NCBI GenBank assembly: GCA_032207245.1
Contig: CM063503.1
Location: 102,405,693-102,469,692 of the forward strand
DNA from: Pardosa pseudoannulata
Taxonomy: Eukaryota; Arthropoda; Arachnida; Araneae; Lycosidae
Reading direction: 5' to 3'
Length of the DNA stretch: 64,000 bases
Shown: piece after piece, positions 11,674 to 22,302 of the stretch
How the letters are laid out: each line of letters begins with the position of its first letter
Position numbering within the stretch: position 1 is the first letter of the stretch
Position numbers and translations under genes: made by a program
The notes under the pieces: generated by a model
Told to the model about the DNA's origin: nothing
The model's input: only the letters and a program-made list of their open reading frames with translations
The model's database searches: none

Positions 11674-11707
11674 GGGGTCAAGGGGGGCAGAGCCCCCCCT
11701 TGGTTAA
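11674..11707. repeat. G/C-rich perfect hairpin in AT-rich surroundings
   Basis: CAAGGGGGGC-AGA-GCCCCCCCTTG forms an almost perfect stem with a tiny loop (about 11679-11703). It is preceded by GGGGGGT and flanked on both sides by A/T-only sequence. It lies inside the inverted-repeat unit. It could be a transposon-internal structure or a replication-pausing hairpin; it is not a recognised RNA gene. Confidence 0.7.
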
Positions 11708-12784
11708 AAAACTTTTGATAAATCAAAAATTTATTTAAAAAATTAAAAAGTACTAACCTTTTAATATTGTTTGAAAATTTAAAAAAATCTTTACGTATGT
11801 TTTATTTTTTTATTTCTAATTTATCTATTTTTAATTGTTTTGTGTGCTTAAAATCAGGAAATATTTTAAGAATATTAAAAAACAAAAATAATCAATTTTT
11901 AATGGTTTAAAATTAACAACCAATTAATATTATAAAAAATAACATGAATAAACAAAATTTGTATTAATATAAATATCATTTTACTCAATTTTCAACATTT
12001 TTGCCATTAATTGCAAAATTAGTATATTATTTCACAATAAAATAAGTCAGTTAATTTAGTCGCGCCGAAAATCCGTTGCCGTTCAAAACGTCAGCCTTCC
12101 GGTAACTCCGCTCAAAGGAATTGGCGCGATTGGCGCTAAAAAAATTGCCAAAATTAGCAGGATGTACCCAATTCTTCAGTAGTCCCGATTTTTAATACAT
12201 TACAAACTTCAATATTAAAATAATTTTTAGATACTTTTTGTTTTAACAAAATATCAAATTAACTTCCAATAAAATTAAGTATAAACACCTCCTTTAATTT
12301 TTATTTTAATATAACAACCATCTCTATTCAAAGCGATGCTACTACAAATGTGTGTGTATATGATATATGTATATTTATTTGACTTGTCTATGTCTACAAA
12401 CAGAAGAGCTGTGATTAGCATGAATAAAATATTAATACATGTTAAGTAAAATTGGATAAATATATAAATGATTTTACATACGTTTAGGTTTTAATTCCCC
12501 GCAATTCTCTTACCATAAAATCCGGGTTTTTTTTCCCAAGAACGAAAATATTGACAGGCTGTCAATTTTACGGGAGGTTGTCCGACTGCCCTTTGGTAAA
12601 TCCAGGTAGAAGAGACATTTATAACAAATTGAGATAATTAAGCTATCGAGATCAATAAATTAAACCTCCAGATTTAAATGAAAATAAGTTTTGATAGCTA
12701 GAAAATTTCAAGAAGTTGCAAAAACAAAATCGGAAAATAGTACGCGCTTACAAGCAATAAGAAAATATTGGATGTCGTGAACGA

Positions 12785-12824
12785 TGACGTCATAACCAAT
12801 CACGGAGCATTTTGGTGTCACGTG
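12785..12824 (+). promoter_or_regulatory. CRE / CCAAT / E-box cluster
   Basis: A full palindromic cAMP-response element TGACGTCA (12785-12792), a CCAAT box (12796-12800) and a palindromic E-box CACGTG (12819-12824, in GTCACGTGA) lie within 40 bases. This combination is typical of housekeeping promoters bound by CREB/ATF, NF-Y and USF/Myc-type factors. In such AT-rich DNA three GC-containing palindromic sites so close together are unlikely by chance. An ATG follows at 12852 (67-codon ORF). It may be a distal PDCD4 promoter or serve an unannotated transcript. Confidence 0.5.
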
Positions 12825-12851
12825 ATTTTCACCTTAAAATTAACTTTTATA

Positions 12852-13052
12852 ATGGTGGACCCAGTTTTTTGCATTTTTGAGAACATGTTTGGAATTTACA
12901 AGTCTGGAATTATCAGAAAAATACTAAGTTGTTCGAATCCCCCACATGTGCAAATTCCTCATTCAATGCAATCGCTTTATTTTTATACTGGCGCATTTTA
13001 TGCGAATCAATTATTTTGGAAATTAATAACGAGAAAAAATACTTTCAAATAA
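12852..13052 (+). CDS. Small ORF (66 aa) directly downstream of the promoter-like cluster
   Basis: ATG at 12852 (context TATAATGGTG) opens MVDPVFCIFENMFGIYKSGI and continues to a TAA at 13050-13052. Residues of mixed type (two prolines and a histidine near the middle, aromatic-rich end) look less biased than neighbouring AT-driven ORFs. No domain is recognised. It could be a genuine micropeptide, the first exon of an unrecognised gene, or chance. Confidence 0.25.
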   Translation: MVDPVFCIFENMFGIYKSGIIRKILSCSNPPHVQIPHSMQSLYFYTGAFYANQLFWKLITRKNTFK

Positions 13053-14422
13053 AAGGATTAAATGTCCATGAATACGATATAAAACTAAATTTTTTGCAGA
13101 TATATTTTATAGTAAATTATCTCTTAGTGTTTTAAATGGTACAAACATTTATCAATGCTTCTAAGGAGGGGAGTGAATGTGATATGAGTTTATGTTCGGC
13201 TCTATGTTTGGGATTAACATTATCAAGTCACAAGTAGTTCTTTTCAGATAATTTCTCTCTTTCTCTTTATTTTATTTATTTTTTAAGGCTCATACCGTTC
13301 TATTAAATACGAAGACTGGAACACCATTAGAAGTTTCTGTACAATGACGCATAATGCAGAATATACAATCAGTATATGTTTTTGTAGCAAGCTTTTATAA
13401 TTTCCTTGTTCACACAGCTCCTCATTTAGAAAAAGTCAATAAGTTGCCATTGTATCAGTATGTATTCATCAGAGTTTGTGAATTTAATTGCAAAAGAGTC
13501 CAGCACATTATTGACTATAATCAAGTGAAAAATGTCTTGAAATGTTTGTCAACTCTTCAATGACTGTCGTGTAGCGAAAAATGTAGACCATAAATATCCA
13601 AACCAAACTGAGAAAAAAATGAATGGCATAAAGAAAATGAAAGGATCTCTTTCTGGATCACCATTTCAACTCAATAAGAGTAATTTGATTTCCAAAATAT
13701 CTGCTCTTGTTTTCTTTGGTAAAAAATCAAGTTGGTATGTGGTATATAAAAAACTATTATGATATTTTAAGTTTATTTAAATCTGAAATCAGTTAAACAT
13801 GAAAAATAGCTTTATAAAGCATAATTTTGGTTTCAATTAAAAATTTCGTGAGTAGAATAATACATAAGCTATGAGTATCAAAGAACTACGAATAAAGTTC
13901 CATGTTTTTAACTCTTGTATAAAATGTTCTTTTAACCTACGGAACTAGAATCAAGTATGATATTCCTCGGGCATTCTCTTTTTTCGTTTAAGTCAGAAAA
14001 TGTTCCATAAATTTCAATTTTTAATTTGCAAAAATGAACATTTATTCATACACGTTGAGTACAATGTACAGCCGATGTTATAACCAACAATTTTCTTTCT
14101 TCTGACTCAGAGAACCCCGACCTTCGTTAGTTGCCAGACGGATTACACAAAAATCTTTTTTTTCAATTTCTCTAGAATTTCATGTAGCTGAATATTAAAG
14201 TCGCAATCATTGAGCAGGAAGAAACTAACCCATTTTTACAGGTGTATACTTATAATAATATCTATAGATATTGTTTATGTCAAAGCCGTACAAGTTCTCG
14301 TATCAGTAAAATCACTTCGGAAATAGTAAGAAATTTTATTTTTGTATTGAATCTGAGTTTTTAAATGAGGAGCTTTATTCTGAAGACAGTGAAGCCTTAA
14401 TAACTAGAGGTAAAATGATTAT

Positions 14423-14425
<3 letters not shown>

Positions 14426-14486
<61 letters not shown>
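14426..14486. repeat. (AT)n microsatellite
   Basis: A pure alternating AT run of about 60 bases. Confidence 0.95.
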
Positions 14487-14489
<3 letters not shown>

Positions 14490-16680
14490 AGGAAACTAAC
14501 AGAATATTAAACTTAAATTTCAAAAGATGAATATTATGTTGGTAAAAACAGATCACTGCAAAATGAATGAAAACGCAATCAGCAGTTACTATATTTCTTC
14601 CTTTACCTTAAGTAAGATACGTAATATGAAGTACGTAAAGATTACGTAACATGAAGAACTTCATGTTAAATATTGAAGAGTTTCATTCACCGTTCTCCAT
14701 ATGAAGGTAGTTCGCGGAGCACTTGGTCCGGTTCGGCATATCTCCAGCTGTTACGACAAACAATAGTGAAAGAGAGCGGTTGTTTATGAGTATAATAATT
14801 CTTAATGATGCTAGTTACATAAAATGATAAAATGTATAATAGTAAAAGTTAAATTCAATAATCGAAAAAAATCACTATAAAATATTAATATAAAAAGGGG
14901 GTAAATAAGAGTTAAATAGAGAATAAAATGCGAGTAAATATATCATAAATGAGAGTAAAATATTGAAAAAGGAATTTAAAAACGTAAATCAGATCTTGAA
15001 ACACTACCAGTAAAATTTCAGAGCAGTAGGTGGGAGGAATCTAAGCTACCTCATTAGTGGGGCTAAATTTAACTGAACTTTTTTAGTTCTATTTAGAATT
15101 TGAAAAGTTTGATAAATAACCTGCAGAGTAATAAAATGTTCAGCAGCGACAGCAACATCTGTATATCCGTCATAATTCTGAATTCTTATATTGCTGTAAT
15201 TTTTTTAATATTTCAGGACATGAAACCATGGATTGTTTTTGTAACAACAGGTCATGGTTATGTGTCCATTAGGTACACCTAATGTATTTATATACTTTAA
15301 CCTAACTTCGTAGCAAATTATAAAATCTCTGATTCAGATTGGCTTCCGAAAAATGACATCTTCCTAAGTGTGCTTAATTTTTGGCAGTAAGGTGCTTTGA
15401 AGATTCTATTCAGTTACAATACCCTGAATAAATCAGTGTAGTATATAGATTTTTACAAGATACATTCATATATAACATTTACATTTACTTCTCGAAACTG
15501 CAATTCGCTAGTAATGAACTATGAAAAATATTCGAAGAAATTTGTGCTAAAGATCTGTAGTATATGCTTTTTAATAAAAGCATGAAAACAGATTTCATTT
15601 AATATTATTAACGTTTAAAATTATTTGAAATCGAAATTTAAACATTATACTCATTAGTGACACAAGTGTTCTTTAAAATATAAATGCTAGTGGACTTTTC
15701 AAACAAGATGACTTGCATGCGGGAATAAAAATTCTGAAGTATATATTAATGCTTAAACACATACACACACATATATTTATATGAATTCTTCCAAGAAAAG
15801 TGACCAGAGTTTTACAAGCTGTCTGAAGTAATTTAATTGGGGGTGTCATTGGGATGCCTAATTTTTGAGCCACTTGTAAAGCTTAAATAGCTATAAGAGA
15901 ATCTTGTCAATAAGAGAATCTTCTTGTGTAAAATTAAAAAAAATACTAAATTTGAACCATCTGATCCAAATTTTGTATATGTTGAAACATAACACTCTGA
16001 AAGGATCAACGAAGTATTACAATATTAAAGTATAAAGTAGATCCAGAGAAAAAATAAAAATATTCACGTTTGAAGATAAATCAATTCAAAGCTCTACTGA
16101 AAAAGAAAATTTTAAATATTCTCATGTTCAGTACGATTGGCTCTTTTAAAAATGTACTGAATATCTAATTAAAAGGGAATAATCAGAAAGAAATCAAAAG
16201 GAGAGTTAATAAAAAATGATGGGCATTATATAATTAAGAAAAGAAGAAATATTTACTAACGTTTAACTGTTTGTATTCAAACAGAAATTTCTTACAATTT
16301 ATTTTTTATTAGAGCAATACTATTTCAAAAACTTTTACTTTCTCTCTGTATTCGAAAGAAAGCAATAGAGATATGTCTTACCCAGTACTGGACAGTTTGC
16401 TTTTACTTTCGCTAGAACGCTACTCATGGTCAGAAAGCGAACTACAACGATCATAATATTGTAAAACCATCTGAGTGTTTCTTGTGTTCGTAATTGCTTT
16501 CGCTGTCTGTCGTAGATTTGCCTGCTGTATTATTTTGATAACATTATTGTCCTAACATATCTAGTTTCTAGGTCTTAATCAAATCACTTTTATTTGTTGC
16601 CATACTTGTTAGAATTTAGTAGTTTACAGTTTTGTTTTTCTTGTTTTCTGCCGGTTGTCCACTTTCCTATTTTAAACGGA

Positions 16681-16984
16681 ATGATGGCTTCCGATGTCAA
16701 AAGCGGAGCTTCTGGAAAATTTGTTGACAAGATATCTGTTCAGGATAATATTATATCTTCTGATTCTCATGTTAAAGGTCTGATTGAAAACAATAATTTT
16801 CCAATTAACCTCCAAAGTTCCTTGGACAATAGGCTGAAACGCAAAGCTAAACGACCATCTAAATTAGTTAGCACCGATGAAAACGGTATCGGAAATGTTG
16901 TAAATGTAAATGGTTCTTACCTTCGTTATACTAAAAACAGTCGTAGGTCAAGAAATGGTTTCGGTAGAGGACTTCCAAAGAAAG
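16681..16984 (+). CDS. PDCD4: PDCD4 coding exon 1 (N-terminal region)
   Basis: Encodes residues 1-101 plus one base of Gly102. ATG 16681 is the first in-frame ATG after the TAA at 16576-16578; a second ATG follows immediately and has the better context (ATGATGG). The open frame before 16681 has no ATG. Residues 51-61 ([11 protein letters not shown]) are basic and resemble the RNA-binding/phosphorylation region of the vertebrate protein; Ser60 is in a basophilic-kinase-like context. It ends in GRGLPKKG and donor AAAG|GTAAAT. The first 50 residues are not recognisably conserved. Confidence 0.9.
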
Positions 16985-17332
16985 GTAAATATATTTTTTT
17001 GTGACACTTTTTTTTGACATGTTTTTGTTTTTGCAGTTTTGTTTTCATCTCCTATTTATTTACGTTTTGCTTTAAAAAGAAATTGCGTTCATTTGTACTC
17101 TATATAAAAAGGAAAGATTTATAATATGTCAGGTTTTTAGAAACATTTATTCCACTTGCCATTAATATATACTTACACAATATATACTGTAGCTAAAATA
17201 TGTTTATATGCTTACTTTGCTTTTGTATGTAGAAAAACCCGTTCCTTTTTTACTCTATTAGTGTGCTGTTTGTAATAATATACATTTCTAGTTACTATTG
17301 AAGATTTTCCATTTATATTGGATTTGATTTCA

Positions 17333-17363
<31 letters not shown>

Positions 17364-20300
17364 CAGTAAAAAAAAGAATAATCATCCCGTTTCATAAAAC
17401 TTCCCGAATCTTACTTTCATTCCACTTTAACAGTATTTAGCAATTATTTATGTAGTAAATCTACGTAATCTATATTATATCAGGTAATGTTTAGATCTTT
17501 AAGAAATTGTTTGTGGAAAGTTTTCCCCTTAAGGTAAATATTGCCAAAACAGTTGTCCCCCTCCCCCCTCCTCTTACGGATTGTGGAACGTTCGCCGCCG
17601 TGATTATTTTGAAAAGATGGAAGTTTTTGTCACTTTGCTTTATTTATATTGTATGATAGGGAATTTTTCAAAACTGTATAATGATTAGTAAAACTGCAAT
17701 GATATTATGCACAACACAGCCTTGGTCTGTTTTGTTTTGGTGAAAACCAGACTTGAAAAATATGTAGACATTTTAAATTGTGTCAGTTTGGTTGCTGCAG
17801 CTGGTTATTGTCATATCTTGACCTTATAGAGTATTTGTTTTACTCTGTTTAAAATTTTCCATCTTTTTATGTATGCTGTTCAAATACTAATATTAAGTCA
17901 TGATCTTTAATTTTAACTGTCACTAGTTCAAAGATTATTCCAATTGAGTGCATTCCAAACACTATTTTTATTTATGTTTTCTAAGTATTGTCAAATAATA
18001 TTCTTAAAATTACAATTGAAATTTATCTTTGTAACTAAGACTGTTACCTGTTATTGTTGGTATATATTTTATTTAATGGTTTGTTGCCATTTAGTAGAGA
18101 TAAAAATTCATAATTAAAATATGTTTTGTAATTTTTATGGAGTCATTTTTAGTAACATTATTGGTTAAGTTTATAAGCAATGCTTATGAATTGTACATTT
18201 AAAATTATTGCAAGAGTTTATTAAGTATTATTTCAAAAATTGGAAGAATCATAATGTAGGTTCAGTATATAAAAAATTTGAAACCCTATAGGTATGTAAT
18301 AAAATTTGTACAAGATTTTCATATCTTTAAAACATATTGTTTTAAAGTACAGAAAAGATTGATTTTATATATAAGAATTTATAAGTAAAAATTAAAAACA
18401 ATTGGTCAAATTTTTGTGTTGATATTGCTGTCAAGTTTACATGGGTATATACTCAGCCAATTATTATATGTGTAATTAAAATTTAATGAGTTAAGTTTGA
18501 AGAATTATCTTTCCAGTTATAAGGGTTATTGTTTTCTTTAAGGTATTTCTTTTCATCTTTGCATATATTTGTGACATCTAAAATATTTGTTTATATGAAT
18601 TAGGAAATGTACATAGATCTATTGCATTTTTTAATGATTTATTATTTTATCCAAGATATAATTTACATTGTATTTTCATAATTCTTTTATTATTGTATTA
18701 GCTTTTCATAACTATAATAAATCTAAATGATTTAAAGGAATTTTTTAAGTCATAAGTATGTTTAAAATATTTGCGTTAAATCAGTATGAAATAAATACAT
18801 AAAAATGTAGCAGCTGAATCTTTCATATTTTTCCACATGATAATTTAAAAGAACTTCTTTGTTTAGGGTGAGCAAAATTTAAACTACATTTTGTTCATTT
18901 TAATTATTGTTTGCTGCCTTAGATATGTCAAACACATTTTGGTATAGGCTGCTGTTAGAATCCCTACAAATTTTTTTACTTAATTTTAAGCATTAAAAGT
19001 ACTTGTGTGTAAGTTGATTCTAAATAAATGATAAACATATTCTTTTTGTCTCTGCAACATTCTTGTATATTAAAGGTATGAAATAAAATTTCATCTTGGG
19101 GTGTATTTGCCATATATAATTTATTATAAGAATATTAATCATAAATTTATTTAAGGATTAGATATAATTATTTCTTGTTCTCCATTAAGTAGAAAGCAAA
19201 ACTAAATTTTAAGTATAATATTTAAACCATGCCTGACCAACCCAGAAGATTGGTGAGTCACATTGGAAAAGCATTTTATTCTGGTGGGTTGCATTTCATG
19301 TACATACCTATACACATACATACATGTAGATGAAAATTAACAAAATCCCATTACTTTTATAGTTTTTTGGATTATCCAGGATTGGGATTGTTGTAGGTGG
19401 GATTTAGTTTTGGGAAGGGGAGGGTCCAACTGTATTTAGCCAATTATATATTTCACAATTTTAAATCCAAAAATAAAATTATTACAGAATTATATGAAAT
19501 GTATTATTAATATTTTATGGTATACACACATATAAAGGCTATGCACAATCTTGTGTAATGTTTCAGTAAAAGATTTTGGAACAAAAATATCAAATTTAAA
19601 AAAATTAAAGTTAAGAAAATTTTATATTAGAACATGTACTTTTATTTTAATGTTAAAATGCAAAACAGTAAATTCCAGAATTTCGAGATGGAAAGGAAGT
19701 GTGTGTGTGTGTGTGTGGAGGGGGGGCTCGAACCCTACACTCCCTCTAGCTACAGCCCTGACAGCTTTTATTCATAAATTAACGGTAAAACTGTTTAAAA
19801 TTTACAAATACACATAAATATTTATTATAATAATCTATCGATCGAATAATGTTATATTTACTATAAAAAATGCAATATCTATTTTTGTTACTTAGGTCGC
19901 GGGGCGCAAAATTTCACTAGCGTCTCAGGCCGCCCGATTTAAACTTAATTATTTTTTAATTTGTTTATAAGAGTAAACCTTAGTTACAAAACTCAACTTT
20001 TATTAATACAATTCATTACTGAATTTTAAAAAGTATTGTTTAAACTTTTCTTGAGACATATATAAAGTAATGTGTAAAATTTAAAAAAATATAATAAAAT
20101 CATATTGTGAAATGCCCTAAAATACCTAGTAAATTATCTGTTGAATTTTATTTATTTTTGGTAAACCTTTTGCAGTTCTTAACTGTAAATAGGTTCGCAT
20201 TTACAGTATAAAGCTTTGCATACTTCCGAAAATACCCATGCTGTGGAGACAGAAAACAGAGGCTCGAAAACTTGATACCAATTCAACTTTTAGAACCCCG

Positions 20301-21100
20301 TAGATAATGAATACGTACTCGGCACTTTATACATTTTTTTTTTTTAATTATTGATTATGTAAACACCTTTTGCCGTTGAAAATTGCTTAATATGCACATA
20401 AGTATGCGAAATGATACTTTTTGATTAAGAGTAGCGTAGTTGCGAAACTAGATAAAACAGCTGTAGCAGAGCAAACATTAGTAAGTTAGAACGTAGTGAT
20501 TGTAGCCCTGAATTTTCTTTTTCTTTGAAGTATGCTTATGTTTCCTGTCGTGGCATCGGACTTAGTAGTACTTAAACGTATTACTATGTTAATACGTTTA
20601 CGCCTTTGTTTACGTTCAGCGTTGTCTGTGCGTAATATTTAACATTCCGCAGACATAAACGAGTTCGGTAGTCCTTGTTCGTTTGTAAACGCACTTTTGG
20701 CTGAGTGCCCATCGAACGATCGCGCTGTATTGAGCGCTTTCTACTTCAAGGTCAATTTTTCGTTTACAGACAAACTCTCTTCCTAGTTCTGGGAGTATGG
20801 TTACTTAATTCAAAACAGTTATATTCGTTTGTTCCAAAATCGTTCTTGTTTATTGTGGTAGCTTTATAAAATGCACATATTTCAAACGTAGCATTTTTAG
20901 CCTGCTTTATATTTCAAAAGCTATGTTAAACAATTATTCTTTTTTTTTTCCCTTAATTGCAGTTAAATCAGAAGTTTTGCCAATTTCTAAGATACACATT
21001 AAACGAATTATTTTAATTATTTATATACGAATTATAGTAAATAGAGTAAAAAAAAAGTTGCAGTTCAAAAGTTGAATAGGTTTTTGTACTTTTATGTGAC

Positions 21101-21134
<34 letters not shown>

Positions 21135-22219
21135 CCGTATGGCAACTAAAATTCTGAACTAAAAATGCATAGATCGCTTTGTCGAAATAATAAATGTTGC
21201 TTTCGATATGATTTATGGGATGTTTCTTTTTTTGTTTGATAATTTTTTTGTCTTGTACCTTGAGAAAGGGGATAACTGTTTTATTATTATGCAATACATA
21301 ACTTTAACACCTTTTTAAAATATGAATAGTTTCTTTAAAAATTATACTTCATTTTTCTTTACTTTTATTTCCTTTCGCAATTAAAGGCAAGAACACATTA
21401 ATTTGACCTGCTGGTATTATAAATGGTCCCAATAATTTAACTAAAGTCACCAGAAAGCATCCTGTTTTAAAGAAATAACTACATTGAGACAGTAAAAATG
21501 ATTAAATATTATTTTTTAAAAGTTTTACGGTTTTGATAATTTTTGATATTATCGAATAAGTAGTAGATACAAGTGTTCATGGATTTATAGATAGCCACGG
21601 ACACATGATAATCGAGAATGGATCGATCATGGATTTGAAAAATTGTGGAAACTGATTTCGTTATATGTGGATTTTTCTGGCCATAATTAAGGCGGTGTTA
21701 TTTAAAAATGGTACAGCTTAAGTGTAGGACCCCATTGGCGACTTTTTACATTTATTTTTAGATATTATAAGGGATGTAACTTGGACATAACTCACAATTA
21801 TGTTTTGTGCTGTAAATTGGATTTCATTTTTATACGAGCGAACAAATTTTTGGTTGCCAAAAGCAAAAATGCGCCAATAAGTGGCTATACTCACCTGCTA
21901 TATTTCATATCTTTTCATATAGTTTATTATTTTCTCTACTTTTTAAAGTAGAAATTTCTTTGGTCTTGTGCTTGAAAAAATCCACTACTCCAGAAATAAT
22001 TAGTTGTTTGTCTTATTTTTCAACAGCTTTACACAAACTATTTTCATTCAACTTCTAAATCAAGCTTTTTTAATTATCTCATATTTTCCTAAGTTTTAGT
22101 TTTTAATGTCGACAGTGTTGTTCATTTGGCGGTATCAAAGAATGTTGTGGAGACAACGATAAACCGTGAGGATATTTATAAAAAACAAACACATATACAA
22201 GTAGACTTTTCTTTTTTTT

Positions 22220-22302
<83 letters not shown>

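Larger units (their letters stand above)
11016..12179. mobile_element. Inverted-repeat-bounded unit with subterminal GCGCCAA repeats
   Basis: The left end CTGAGAATTGGGTACACGCT and the right end (reverse complement CTGAAGAATTGGGTACATCC) are imperfect terminal inverted repeats. Just inside the left end are two copies of GCGCCAAATCTGG (11041-11053, 11064-11076). Just inside the right end are two inverted GCGCCAA cores (12121-12127, 12130-12136). Paired subterminal repeats in mirrored orientation are typical of transposase-binding sites in DNA transposons. GCGCCAAA also matches E2F sites. No transposase ORF is present and no target duplication is clear, so this would be a non-autonomous element of unknown superfamily. 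Confidence 0.5.
9364..12594. mobile_element. Possible composite DNA-transposon remnant with CAGGGTGGCCA-type ends
   Basis: The left edge reads CAGGGTGGCCAGCCGACAAG followed by CCGGAAAAATTATCCCC. The right edge, reverse-complemented, reads AAAGGGCAGTCGGACAACC with a GGGAAAAAAAACCCGG block inside it. Such CAGGGTGGCCA plus CCGGAAA ends are seen in some P/hAT-like DNA elements. The match between the ends is imperfect, no target duplication is visible and there is no transposase, so this is tentative. The interior holds the 180-bp direct repeat and the 11.0-12.2 kb inverted-repeat unit, which may be nested insertions. Confidence 0.25.
8336..16680. other. Intergenic region between the upstream gene and PDCD4
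   Basis: No gene with a convincing complete ORF. It contains a SINE relic (8814-8940), a 180-bp direct repeat (9501-10062), an inverted-repeat unit (11016-12179), a promoter-like motif cluster (12785-12824), a long AT microsatellite (14426-14486) and otherwise unremarkable AT-rich sequence. An in-frame TAA at 16576-16578 separates it from the PDCD4 reading frame. 5'UTR exons of PDCD4 could lie here but cannot be placed from sequence alone. Confidence 0.6.

Noticed and set aside
14649..14668. Small palindrome AACATGAAG..CTTCATGTT near a TTACGTAA bZIP-like site
   Set aside because: The arms are only 9 bases and AT-rich; no supporting context.
15046..15053. let-7 seed match CTACCTCA
   Set aside because: It lies in the intergenic region with no evidence of being in a 3'UTR; an 8-mer occurs by chance.
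16594..16680. N-terminal extension of PDCD4 in frame upstream of ATG 16681
   Set aside because: The frame opens at a TTG and has no ATG. A TAA lies at 16576-16578. Composition is T-rich and hydrophobic, as in a 5'UTR.
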